From: an uncultured Clostridia bacterium | Lineage (GTDB): Bacteria > Bacillota > Clostridia > Christensenellales > Borkfalkiaceae | NCBI GenBank assembly: GCA_934278995.1 | Contig: CAKQWM010000004.1 | Coordinates: 1-64,000 of the forward strand | Reading direction: 5' to 3' | Length of the DNA: 64,000 nucleotides | In this document: piece by piece, positions 1-7,130 of the stretch | How positions within the stretch are numbered: position 1 is the first letter of the stretch | Layout: every line of letters starts with the position of its first letter | Position numbers and translations under genes: made by a program | Notes under the pieces: model-generated | Database searches by the model: none | Told to the model about the DNA's origin: nothing | The model's input: the letters and a program-made list of their open reading frames with translations, nothing else

Positions 1-182
1 GCAACAATTCACGCGACCAGCGGGAGCAATTCACGTTGCGTCAGCAACAATTCACGCGACCAGCGGGAGCAATTCACTATTAACTGATGAATTGACGAGT
101 AAACTCGTCGTGAAATGGCTACGCCGTGAATTCTCGCTACGCTCCATGAATTGAATTGCAAAGCAATTCGTTTTTTCTTTTA
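1..182. repeat. GAATTG-punctuated array of small hairpins, copy 1
   Basis: The constant 9-mer GCAATTCAC (or its complement GTGAATTGC) recurs about every 20 bases. Between copies lie different mini-palindromes such as GTTGC-gtca-GCAAC and GACGAG-taaa-CTCGTC. There is no believable ORF. The block is repeated almost exactly at 414-611 and, in opposite orientation, near 52941-53095. It begins at the window edge, so its true start is unknown. Confidence 0.75.
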
Positions 183-254
183 GCCTCCCTTGTGTAAAGG
201 GAGGTGGCACGCGTCAGCGCGACGGAGGGATTGTTTTATATAATTCGCCGTTCC
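183..254 (+). repeat. CCTCCCTT-type interspersed repeat, copy 1
   Basis: A roughly 50-bp unit opens with an 8-bp hairpin (CCTCCCTT / AAGGGAGG) and ends in GACGGAGGGATTG, followed by a common tail TTTTATATAATTCGCCG. Further copies are at 617-688, 52810-52880 and 52888-52938. From memory, similar sequences are abundant between genes in clostridial genomes and are often mis-annotated as short proteins. No coding function is apparent. Confidence 0.75.
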
Positions 255-260
255 TTTTTC

Positions 261-399
261 GCCTTCACCTGGTAGGGGCAAGGTGGCATTTTCGCAAGAA
301 AATGACGGATGAGGTTGGAAAGCGTATAAGGTCGTAAAAGATTATATAGCCACCCTCATCAGGCTCTACGAGCCAGCTTCTCCCACGGGGTGAAGCCTT
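261..399. repeat. GCCTTCACC-bounded inverted-repeat element
   Basis: The element starts with GCCTTCACC and ends with GGGGTGAAGCC, so its ends are inverted copies. The interior carries ATGACGGATGAGGTTGG and CACCCTCATCAGGC segments that can pair with each other. It has no ORF and looks like a small non-autonomous (MITE-like) or structural repeat. A minimal form with only the two ends lies at 694-719. Confidence 0.6.
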
Positions 400-413
400 G
401 CACGCGTCGTCAC

Positions 414-611
414 GCGCAATTCACGTTGCGTCAGCAACAATTCACGCGACCAACGGGAGCAATTCACGTTGCGTCAGCAACAATTCACGCGACCAACGGG
501 AGCAATTCACTATTAATTGATGAATTGACGAGTAAACTCGTCGTGAAATGGCTACGCCGTGAATTCTCGCTTCGCTCCGTGAATTGAATTGCAAAAGCAA
601 TTCGTTTTTCC
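414..611. repeat. GAATTG-punctuated hairpin array, copy 2
   Basis: This is a near-identical second copy of the array at 1-182, with the same order of mini-hairpins ending in the GAATTGAATTGC segment and a T-rich tail. It differs by a few substitutions (for example CAGCGGG becomes CAACGGG). Array plus following CCTCCCTT unit appears to have been duplicated as a block of about 240 bp. Confidence 0.75.
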
Positions 612-616
612 TTTTA

Positions 617-688
617 GCCTCCCTTGTGCAAAGGGAGGTGGCGCGGCTTGCCGTGACGGAGGGATTGTTTTATATAATTCGCCGTCCT
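617..688 (+). repeat. CCTCCCTT-type interspersed repeat, copy 2
   Basis: Same hairpin head (CCTCCCTT / AAGGGAGG), same GACGGAGGGATTG end and same TTTTATATAATTCGCCG tail as the copy at 183-254. The internal arm differs (CGGCTTGCCG instead of ACGCGTCAGCGCG), a compensated change that keeps a hairpin. Confidence 0.75.
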
Positions 689-693
689 TATCA

Positions 694-719
694 GCCTTCA
701 CCTTGAGGGGTGAAGCCTT
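694..719. repeat. Minimal GCCTTCACC inverted repeat
   Basis: GCCTTCACC, four bases, then GGGGTGAAGCC: only the two ends of the element at 261-399, closed into one hairpin. It looks like an internal-deletion derivative, or the founding palindrome, of that family. Confidence 0.55.
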
Positions 720-750
720 GTAAATTCTACGCTGTAAACACCCCGAATAT

Positions 751-791
751 CGATAAAAACGGGGCTATAAGCCTGTTATCGCACTTTTTTT
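751..791 (+). terminator. TATA-core element 1, terminator-like
   Basis: A hairpin runs from CGATAA to TTATCG, with an ACGGGG / GCCTGT inner stem and a TATAA loop (core 766-769), followed by CAC and seven T. It is reverse-oriented relative to the family consensus (left half GATAACGGGCT, core TATA, right half ending TTTT). No gene ends immediately upstream on the plus strand inside the window. Confidence 0.6.
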
Positions 792-845
792 ATCGCTTTT
801 GATTTTTCAATAAATGGCTCAAACCCGCAAAAAAAGACAAAAATA

Positions 846-1000
846 CTACGATATCCGTGTAAAGAAAAAACTACGATATCCGTGTAAAGAAAAAAACTAT
901 GTTATCTGTGTAAAGAAAAAAACTATGTTATCCATGTAAAGAAAAAACTACGGTATCCGCGTAAAAGACAAAAAGCGACGATATCCGTGTAAAAATGATA
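846..1000. repeat. Six tandem copies of a 25-28 bp unit
   Basis: Copies begin at 846, 871, 897, 923, 948 and 976. Each carries CTAYGRTATCCGTG followed by TAAAG and an A-run; the fifth and sixth are the most diverged. The array lies past the 3' end of the minus-strand amino acid transporter operon and contains no ORF. Spacing of 25-26 bp is about 2.5 helical turns. It could be an iteron-like protein-binding array or a simple minisatellite; the sequence alone does not decide. Confidence 0.75.
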
Positions 1001-1053
1001 ATCGTCACCTTTTGTTTAGTTTTGTAAGTTTACGGGCGTTTCGTTTTGCGATT

Positions 1054-1320
1054 TCAGGAAAGAAATTTTTTATAGCCTTTTCCGTACTTGACGCATTTTG
1101 ACACCCTCGATAACGTGGCGGAAGAAATATCGGTTTTGCTTATCACGTTTTCGTAGGTTTCGCCCCGAAGCAAAAGTTTTGCCGAATAAACCCTTTGCGC
1201 CATTTGCTCTATTTCTCTATATGTGCAAAGATCTTCAAAAAATTCTTTGCAATCGTCTGCGCTTTTAAGTTTAAGTATCGCCTCGTAAAGACTTTCGATA
1301 TGCTCTTTGTTGCAACTCAT
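1054..1320 (-). CDS. YerC/YecD family TrpR-like DNA-binding protein
   Basis: This 88-residue protein has the all-helical TrpR-like fold of the YerC/YecD family. Recognisable parts are the CTYREIEQMAQRV helix and the later helix-turn-helix with ISKTDISSATLSRVSKC. Members bind DNA as dimers; most have no assigned target. It starts at ATG behind AGAGGTGG. It is the last gene of the amino acid transporter operon, 33 bp after the ATPase, so it may control that operon. The family assignment is firm, the regulatory target is inference. It is slightly shorter than the usual 95-105 residues. Confidence 0.85.
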   Translation of the reverse strand: MSCNKEHIESLYEAILKLKSADDCKEFFEDLCTYREIEQMAQRVYSAKLLLRGETYENVISKTDISSATLSRVSKCVKYGKGYKKFLS

Positions 1321-1353
1321 ATTCCACCTCTTTTCGTTATAATAATTCTGTCG

Positions 1354-2202
1354 TTATTTATCGTATCCTTGCAAAAACTGCCTTACTTTATCGGACTTTG
1401 AATTTTCAAAAACCTCTTTCGAGGTACCGGTTTCCACAACTTCGCCGTTAGACATAAAAATTACTTTATCGGAAATCTTTTTTGCAAATTCCATTTCGTG
1501 CGTAACTATAATCATAGTGGTGTCGGCGCCTTTTAATTCCTCTATCACCTTTAAAACTTCTCCCGTAAGTTCCGGATCCAGCGCGCTCGTAGGCTCGTCG
1601 AAGCATAGTATTTTAGGCTTTAAAGCAAGCGCCCTCGCTATCGCAACCCTTTGGCGTTGTCCGCCCGACAGTTCGTGCGGGTAAGCCTTCGCTTTATCGC
1701 TCAAACCCGTTTTTTTCAGTAAAATTTGCGCTTTTTCGGATATTTCGACTTTTTTCGCCGTTTCATACTCTTTAACCCTGTTTTTTATATCGAAATAACC
1801 GATTTTTTGTTTTTTTAGTTCCTTCCGATATCGTTTTATTTCATCTTTAAGCATAAGAAGGGGGGCAAGCGTAACGTTTTCGGTTACGTCGTACTGCGGA
1901 AACAGGTTAAACGACTGAAAAACAAGCCCGAAATTCAGCCTCTTTTTTCTTAACGAGCCGTCGGAAACTTTTTCTTTCGCGGAAACTTCGGAGGCGTCGA
2001 AAAGCCTTTCTCCGTCCAGCGTCATGACGCCTTCACACGGGGTTTCGAGAAAATTTATGCATCGAAGCAAAGTTGTTTTTCCGCAACCGGACGAGCCGAT
2101 TATACTTAAAACACTCCCCTTTTCAAGGCTTAACGAAACGCCTTTCAACGCTTCGACGTCGCCGTAATTTTTTTTGAAATTTTCTATTTGCAGATATGCC
2201 AT
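1354..2202 (-). CDS. Polar amino acid ABC transporter ATP-binding protein
   Basis: Cytoplasmic ATPase of the GlnQ/HisP family that powers amino acid import. The Walker A motif GSSGCGKTT is near residue 37, the signature LSGGQRQRVAIARAL near 180, and Walker B ILCFDEPTSALDP near 200, followed by the switch histidine in IIVTHEM. At 282 residues it exceeds the usual 240: a highly charged insertion of about 40 residues (roughly 118-158, rich in Lys and Glu) sits between the Q-loop and the signature. It is separated by 6 bp from the permease gene. The substrate cannot be read from sequence. Confidence 0.93.
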   Translation of the reverse strand: MAYLQIENFKKNYGDVEALKGVSLSLEKGSVLSIIGSSGCGKTTLLRCINFLETPCEGVMTLDGERLFDASEVSAKEKVSDGSLRKKRLNFGLVFQSFNLFPQYDVTENVTLAPLLMLKDEIKRYRKELKKQKIGYFDIKNRVKEYETAKKVEISEKAQILLKKTGLSDKAKAYPHELSGGQRQRVAIARALALKPKILCFDEPTSALDPELTGEVLKVIEELKGADTTMIIVTHEMEFAKKISDKVIFMSNGEVVETGTSKEVFENSKSDKVRQFLQGYDK

Positions 2203-2208
2203 AACAAC

Positions 2209-2907
2209 CTACGCTTTAAAATAATCGAGTTTCTTTTCTAATTTTCCGAATAAAATCGTAAGGACGCCCACAAACGCGAGATAAAACGCGCCCGTATAGA
2301 AAAGTGGCCATATAAGCCCTTTAGCCGACATTAAGTCCGCAACTTTAATGATTTCTATAACGCCTATAACCCGCGAAAGCGCGGTATCTTTTACAAGAGT
2401 TATTATTTCGTTGCTTATGGGGGGAAGTATGCGCTTTATTACCTGCAAAAGAACGACTTTGCCGAATATTTGCGATTTTTTCATTCCTAAAACCTTGCCT
2501 GCCTCGTATTGCCCTACGTTTATGCTTTCTATCCCGCCGCGGAAGATTTCCGAAAAATAACATGCGTAATTTATGACGAATGCGATAAGCGTCGCTATAA
2601 AACAACCGACGTTGTCGATTCCGTATTTAAAATAGAAAGAACTGTCTATACCTCCCCAGAAAGAAAGGGTTGCGTTAGTTAAAATACCGGGTAAATAATA
2701 GATCATAAACAGTTGGAGCATCAAGGGTATTCCGCGCACTATCCATACTATTACTTTAAAAACGACGCGAAGCGGTTTAAACTTGCTCATCGTCAAAAAC
2801 GATATTATAAGCCCGAGCGGTAACGAAAACGCGAGCGTCAATATAAATAAAAGGCACGTTACTTTAAAACCGCTAAGAAGCGACGCCGTTACGCTTAAAA
2901 AATCCAT
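2209..2907 (-). CDS. Polar amino acid ABC transporter permease
   Basis: Inner-membrane subunit of the His/Glu/Gln/Arg family, 232 residues with about five membrane helices. Family hallmarks are IVRGIPLMLQLFMIYY near residue 55, FRGGIESINVGQYEAGKVLGM near 120 and the coupling-helix segment ending in VIKRILPPISNE. It probably forms a homodimer, since only one permease gene is present. The start has an AAAGGAA ribosome site. A 64-bp gap holding repeat element 2 separates it from the binding-protein gene. Confidence 0.93.
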   Translation of the reverse strand: MDFLSVTASLLSGFKVTCLLFILTLAFSLPLGLIISFLTMSKFKPLRVVFKVIVWIVRGIPLMLQLFMIYYLPGILTNATLSFWGGIDSSFYFKYGIDNVGCFIATLIAFVINYACYFSEIFRGGIESINVGQYEAGKVLGMKKSQIFGKVVLLQVIKRILPPISNEIITLVKDTALSRVIGVIEIIKVADLMSAKGLIWPLFYTGAFYLAFVGVLTILFGKLEKKLDYFKA

Positions 2908-2929
2908 TTTATCTTTCCTTTATAACACC

Positions 2930-2980
2930 AAAAACCCGCAATAACGGGCTTATAGGTCGATTTTTATAATTTTAAGCGGG
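2930..2980. repeat. TATA-core element 2, in operon gap
   Basis: Left half AATAACGGGCT, core TATA at 2951-2954, right half GGTCGATTTTT. On the operon (minus) strand an outer stem CCCGC/GCGGG encloses it and is followed by five T, so it resembles a leaky intrinsic terminator. It includes the stop codon of the binding-protein gene and could make that gene more highly expressed than the permease. Confidence 0.65.
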
Positions 2981-3796
2981 GTTTGACAAATCGATGTACG
3001 CCTTTTCAAGACCGTATTTTTCGGCAAGCGTTTTCATAACGCCGCTTTTTGAAAAGGCTGTAAGCATTACGTTTACGTTATCTCTGAGTTTTTCGCCCGC
3101 TTGGTTTTTTGCAAAACCTATCGCGTAAAATTCGGCTTCCGTTTCGATGCCGTCGTTCATAATGATTTCTGAAAAATTGCCTTTACCCGCAATACGGCTT
3201 GCAAGCAATAAATCGATCACCGCGTACTGCGCCGTTCCCGAATTAACTTCTTTTACGGCGTCCATCTGAGAGGTTACCGCTTTTAAATTAGCCCCGCTTA
3301 CGTCGGATAACAAATCGTCCGCAGCCGAACCGCTTTCAAAAGCGACCGTTTTGCCTTTCAAGCCGTCAATCGACGAAAGACTTTCCGTAGCCTTCTTTTT
3401 GATAACGCATTGCTTGTTTTGCATATAATAATAGGAAAGATTCAGAATTTCCGACCGCGGAGTGCCGTCGTCGGAGGCGTTTGCCGTAAAGCCGTTCCAA
3501 AGACAATCTATTGTGCCGGAGGAAAGTTCGTTGTATTTATTCGACCATTCTATCAGCTTGAAACGCACTTCATACCCTAAAGCGTTAAAAGTCATAAGCG
3601 CAAGTTCGGTATCGAAACCCTTCAACACGCCGTTTTCCGTGTAATTCATCGGTTCGTAATCGGTATAGCCCACCGTAAGGGTTTTTGTTTTATAATTAAC
3701 TACCCCGCCTGCGCCGTTTTGGTTACAAGCGGTAAAAACCGTAAAAACAGAGAGCGTCAAAAAAATGCTTAATAAACTTGAGAATAATTTTTTCAT
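2972..3796 (-). CDS. Amino acid ABC transporter substrate-binding lipoprotein
   Basis: Extracellular binding protein of family SBP_bac_3, 274 residues. The N-terminal signal peptide ends in a lipobox (VFTAC), so the mature protein is lipid-anchored at Cys24. The first lobe opens with LTVGYTDYEPMNY and the family glycine-aspartate stretch GVLKGFDTELA; the second lobe begins after GLKGKTVAFESGSAADD. It is the first gene of the transporter operon and is read from the promoter at 3934-3962. The ligand is a polar amino acid or dipeptide by family, otherwise unknown. Confidence 0.93.
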   Translation of the reverse strand: MKKLFSSLLSIFLTLSVFTVFTACNQNGAGGVVNYKTKTLTVGYTDYEPMNYTENGVLKGFDTELALMTFNALGYEVRFKLIEWSNKYNELSSGTIDCLWNGFTANASDDGTPRSEILNLSYYYMQNKQCVIKKKATESLSSIDGLKGKTVAFESGSAADDLLSDVSGANLKAVTSQMDAVKEVNSGTAQYAVIDLLLASRIAGKGNFSEIIMNDGIETEAEFYAIGFAKNQAGEKLRDNVNVMLTAFSKSGVMKTLAEKYGLEKAYIDLSNPA

Positions 3797-3829
3797 ATTA
3801 TATATTCCTTATAAAAATCAATCAAAATC

Positions 3830-3877
3830 GGTCGATAACGGGCATATAGGCTTACTTTTATAAATTATCGGGATTTC
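3830..3877 (+). repeat. TATA-core element 3
   Basis: Left half GATAACGGGCA, core TATA at 3845-3848, right half GGCTTACTTTT. An outer stem CGATAA / TTATCG extended by AAATC / GATTT encloses it. It lies in the untranslated leader of the amino acid transporter operon. Confidence 0.6.
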
Positions 3878-3903
3878 CGACAACGCCGTTATTTGCTTTA
3901 TCG

Positions 3904-3919
3904 CTTTAACTTGTTAAAG
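3904..3919. promoter_or_regulatory. Operator-like palindrome in transporter leader
   Basis: CTTTAAC, two bases, GTTAAAG: perfect 7-bp arms. It lies about 15 bases downstream of the -10 of the minus-strand promoter at 3934-3962, a position suited to a repressor. The TrpR-like protein at 1054-1320 is the obvious candidate ligand, but that is inference. Confidence 0.45.
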
Positions 3920-3933
3920 TGTTTTACGCTCAC

Positions 3934-3962
3934 ATTATACTTCATTGCTTTAGCGTTGTAAA
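3934..3962 (-). promoter_or_regulatory. Sigma-A promoter of amino acid transporter operon
   Basis: Read on the minus strand: TTTACA, a 17-bp spacer, then TATAAT. It lies about 140 bp upstream of the binding-protein start codon. Confidence 0.75.
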
Positions 3963-4040
3963 GTGATTTTCGGCGATTTTTTAAAAATAATCGGAAAAAT
4001 TTTTTTCGCGGATAAACAATAAAATATCGGACGTATTCGC

Positions 4041-4072
4041 TTGACACGTAAATAAAAAAGTGTTACTATAAT
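4041..4072 (+). promoter_or_regulatory. Promoter of the manganese riboswitch transcript
   Basis: TTGACA at 4041-4046, then TACTAT at 4064-4069 with a 17-bp spacer (TATAAT at 4067-4072 would give 20). It lies just upstream of the riboswitch aptamer. Confidence 0.7.
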
Positions 4073-4084
4073 GCCACAAATAAA

Positions 4085-4236
4085 TCTTCCGTCTTGAGGG
4101 AGTAGTATGCGCCTGAAAAGCGTAGTGAGTCAACAATCCCGTTTAAAGCGTTACGCTTATCTGGCTTACTTTAAAATACGAGACTTGAGCATAATCGTTT
4201 TTATGTGAAGGTCTTTTTTTTGTTGTTTTTTACTTT
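4085..4236 (+). ncRNA. yybP-ykoY manganese riboswitch
   Basis: The leader contains the two conserved loop elements of the yybP-ykoY aptamer in order: GAGGGAGTAG near 4096 and GAGTCAACA near 4124. It is followed by a third arm with CTGGCTTACTTT. The class binds Mn2+ and turns on Mn exporters; here it precedes a P-type ATPase. A segment GTGAAGGT (4205-4212) can pair with ACCTTCGC (4241-4248), the left arm of the downstream terminator, giving a clear antiterminator. The class call is confident; pairing of the outer P1 stem was not fully worked out. Confidence 0.88.
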
Positions 4237-4271
4237 AAAAACCTTCGCTTGATTACGGCGAAGGTTTTTTT
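4237..4271 (+). terminator. Riboswitch expression-platform terminator
   Basis: AAAAACCTTCGC, a 9-base loop, GCGAAGGTTTTTTT: a strong intrinsic terminator directly before the ATPase ribosome site. Its left arm is shared with the antiterminator pairing to 4205-4212, so transcription of the ATPase should depend on the riboswitch. Confidence 0.9.
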
Positions 4272-4293
4272 GAATTATCCGGAGCAAGAAAAC

Positions 4294-7050
4294 ATGCAAC
4301 AACTTTACGAAACCATGACGGTAAACGAAGTTTTATCGTCGCTTAAAACAGACGAAGCAAACGGGCTTTGTCAGACCGAAGCCGAATCAAGGCTTAGTAA
4401 GTACGGAAAAAACAAACTTTACGAAAAACCTAAAGATCCCTGGTACAAGATATTCTTTGCGCAGTTTAAAGATCCGATGATTTACGTTTTGTTTTCGGCA
4501 ATTCTCGTAACGATTGCCGTATCGGTTTACGAAACGATAAAAACGGTTTCTTCGGGGCTTAAGTTCGACTTTTTCAAGGTCGGCGACTGGCCCGACGTAA
4601 TTATTATAATGGGCGTCGTGGTAATCAACGCCGTTATAGGTACGGTTCAGGAGATAAAGGCTCAATCTTCCTTAGAAGCGCTTAAAAAACTTTCAAGCCC
4701 CGAAACCACGGTTATTCGTGACGGAAAACGCCAAAAAATCAAGTCGGAAGACCTTGTTTACGGCGATATCGTCGTTTTGGAGGAAGGAGATACCATAGGC
4801 GCCGATTTAAGACTTATTAAAACCTACAATCTGAAAACAGACGAGTCGAGTTTAACGGGTGAATCCGCGCAGGTGGAAAAAAACGCCGACCTCTTCTTTT
4901 CGGACGCGGTCGGCATCGGCGACAGAGTGAATTGTGCTTATATGTCAACCCCCGTTACTTACGGCAGAGGCTTAGGCGTCGTTACAGCCGTCGGTATGGA
5001 CACGGAAATAGGTAAAATTGCGTCGGCGCTGGACAGCGAAAAAGAAGATTCCACCCCGCTTCAGAAGGTTCTCGCAAAATTATCGAAAACACTCGGACTT
5101 ATTACGCTTGCGGTAGTCTTTGCGGTACTCGTTGCCGATCTTATCTGGATTTTTATCGACGGAAAATATAACGACGTAAAAGCCTATATCGAAATCGTGC
5201 TTTCGGCTATTTCCCTTGCCGTCGCCGCCATACCGGAAGGATTGCCTGCGGTGGTTACGATAGTACTCGCGCTCGGCGTAAGAAAAATGGTGAAAGCAAA
5301 TACCATAGTACGAAAACTTCCCTCCGTCGAAACCTTAGGAGCGGTTTCGGTGGTGTGTTCGGATAAAACAGGCACACTCACCCAGAACAAAATGACGGTC
5401 GTCGAAGCGTACGCAAACGGCAAAGTCTTTACCAAATCGGAATTTTCCGCAAACTCGGATAATCTTGAATTGCTTGCCGAAGGTATGACGCTTTGCAGTA
5501 ACGCTACCGTTGACGAAGGCGTTTACGGCGATCCTACCGAAATAGCGCTCGTTAATTTTGCGGGCGAACTCGGTATGAAAAAACGCGACCTCGAAGTTAA
5601 AAGCCCGCGTATAGACGAACTTCCTTTCGACAGCGTAAGAAAGATGATGACGACCGTCCACAAAGGTCCGGAAGGCTCCGTCGCCTACACGAAAGGCGCT
5701 ATAGATTCCGTTTTGAAATATTGTACGAAAATATATGAAAACGGGGCTATAAGACCGTTAACGGACGAAGACATAGATAAAATTTACAAAACGAACGCCT
5801 ACTTTTCGGATAAAGCCTTACGCGTTTTAGCCCTTGCGATGAAGCAGACCTTAGCCCCCGACGAAACCGATTTAACCTTTATAGGGCTTACGGCTATGGT
5901 CGATCCGCCGAGGCCCGAAGCAAAATCGGCGGTCGAAAAATTCAAACGCGCCGGCATAGTAACCGTGATGATTACGGGCGACCATAAAGATACCGCGTAC
6001 GCGATTGCGAAAGACCTCGGTATCTGCGAAGACAAAAATCAATGCATGACGGGCGCCGAAGTTGACGGTATAACCGACGAAGAACTTCAGAAAGTATGCA
6101 AAACGGTAAGAGTTTTTGCGAGAGTTTCACCCGAAAACAAAGTAAGAATCGTCAAAGCCTTCAAGGCAAACGATAATATTTGCGCCATGACCGGCGACGG
6201 CGTAAACGACGCGCCGAGTTTAAAAACAGCGGACATCGGTATAGCAATGGGCATTACCGGTACCGACGTCAGTAAAGGCGCCGCGGACATGGTGCTTACC
6301 GACGACAATTTTGCTTCGATAGAAAAAGCGGTCGAAGAAGGCAGAGGCATTTACGCGAACGTTAAAAAAACCGTATATTTCCTGCTTTCGAGCAATATTG
6401 CCGAAGTTCTTGCGATGTTTTTGATTATCCTTGTAGGGCTTCCCGCGCCGATGATTGCAATCCACCTGCTATGGATTAACTTAATTACCGACTCGCTTCC
6501 CGCAATAGCGCTCGGCATGGATAAAACTTCACCCGACGTTCTGGACGAAAAACCGCGTAACCCGAACGAAAGCATATTTTCCGGCGGCGGATTCGCGCTC
6601 GTTATGACAAGAGGCGCCGTTTTAACTGTTTCCGTACTGGTTGCATACCTTACGGCGGGCTTTATAAACGGGGCAACGAGTTTAAGAGCAATTAAAGATC
6701 TTTACTCGGCTAATCCCGAAATACTCCACCAGGCGCAAACGATGGCTTTCACAACCCTTGCTTTCGGCGAACTTCTTCACATGCTCGGTATGCATAACGT
6801 CAATCATTCCTTTGTTTCGGTATTCAAAAGCGGAAACTATATGATGGCTCTTGCGTTTTTCGCGGGGATAGCGTTACAACTTGCCGTTATCGAAATACCC
6901 GCCGTAAGAACGGTTTTTTCGACGGCTGACCTTACGGTAAGCGAATGGCTTATAACCGCGGTTTGCTCGCTTTGTCCGCTTATCTGGCACGAATTATGCG
7001 TTGTAATGAAAAAAATCAGGAAAGCAAAATCGCAAAAAACGGGCGTATAA
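4294..7050 (+). CDS. P-type Ca2+/Mn2+-transporting ATPase
   Basis: A 918-residue P2A-type ATPase that uses ATP to pump a divalent cation out of the cytoplasm. It has the actuator motif LTGES, the phosphorylation motif CSDKTGTLTQNKMTV, the nucleotide-domain motifs KGA and MITGDHKDTA, the hinge TGDGVNDAPSLK, and the membrane motif AAIPEGLP. About ten membrane helices are expected. The ATG at 4294 is preferred: GGAG lies 9 bp upstream, whereas an in-frame TTG at 4249 lies inside the terminator loop. The Mn riboswitch ahead argues for manganese, as in related exporters. The stop codon overlaps repeat element 4. Confidence 0.95.
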   Translation: MQQLYETMTVNEVLSSLKTDEANGLCQTEAESRLSKYGKNKLYEKPKDPWYKIFFAQFKDPMIYVLFSAILVTIAVSVYETIKTVSSGLKFDFFKVGDWPDVIIIMGVVVINAVIGTVQEIKAQSSLEALKKLSSPETTVIRDGKRQKIKSEDLVYGDIVVLEEGDTIGADLRLIKTYNLKTDESSLTGESAQVEKNADLFFSDAVGIGDRVNCAYMSTPVTYGRGLGVVTAVGMDTEIGKIASALDSEKEDSTPLQKVLAKLSKTLGLITLAVVFAVLVADLIWIFIDGKYNDVKAYIEIVLSAISLAVAAIPEGLPAVVTIVLALGVRKMVKANTIVRKLPSVETLGAVSVVCSDKTGTLTQNKMTVVEAYANGKVFTKSEFSANSDNLELLAEGMTLCSNATVDEGVYGDPTEIALVNFAGELGMKKRDLEVKSPRIDELPFDSVRKMMTTVHKGPEGSVAYTKGAIDSVLKYCTKIYENGAIRPLTDEDIDKIYKTNAYFSDKALRVLALAMKQTLAPDETDLTFIGLTAMVDPPRPEAKSAVEKFKRAGIVTVMITGDHKDTAYAIAKDLGICEDKNQCMTGAEVDGITDEELQKVCKTVRVFARVSPENKVRIVKAFKANDNICAMTGDGVNDAPSLKTADIGIAMGITGTDVSKGAADMVLTDDNFASIEKAVEEGRGIYANVKKTVYFLLSSNIAEVLAMFLIILVGLPAPMIAIHLLWINLITDSLPAIALGMDKTSPDVLDEKPRNPNESIFSGGGFALVMTRGAVLTVSVLVAYLTAGFINGATSLRAIKDLYSANPEILHQAQTMAFTTLAFGELLHMLGMHNVNHSFVSVFKSGNYMMALAFFAGIALQLAVIEIPAVRTVFSTADLTVSEWLITAVCSLCPLIWHELCVVMKKIRKAKSQKTGV

Positions 7051-7058
7051 GCCCGTTA
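7037..7058 (+). terminator. TATA-core element 4, overlaps ATPase stop
   Basis: AACGGGC, loop GTATAA, GCCCGTT: a perfect 7-bp hairpin whose loop holds the TATA core (7046-7049) and the TAA stop codon of the ATPase gene. It is reverse-oriented relative to the family consensus. Confidence 0.65.
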
Positions 7059-7086
7059 TCACGGTATTTTTCATTTTAAAACAGTT

Positions 7087-7117
7087 AAAAAGGAGAGCAA
7101 AATCGCTCTCCTTTTTT
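7087..7117. terminator. Bidirectional terminator
   Basis: AAAAAGGAGAGC, loop AAAATC, GCTCTCC and seven T. It lies between the convergent ATPase and perR genes and can serve both strands. Confidence 0.9.
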
Positions 7118-7130
7118 GTAATATTTTGTT

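Noticed and set aside
390..587. Plus-strand 65-residue ORF at the left edge
   Set aside because: It reads straight through the GAATTG hairpin array; the codons follow the repeat and there is no ribosome site.
4249..4293. N-terminal extension of the P-type ATPase from TTG at 4249
   Set aside because: The TTG lies inside the riboswitch terminator loop without a ribosome site; ATG 4294 has GGAG at good spacing.
5735..5765. GGGGCTATAAGACCGTTAACGG as another TATA-core element
   Set aside because: It encodes a segment (GAIRPLTDED) normal for this ATPase family, and its right side does not fit the half-site set.
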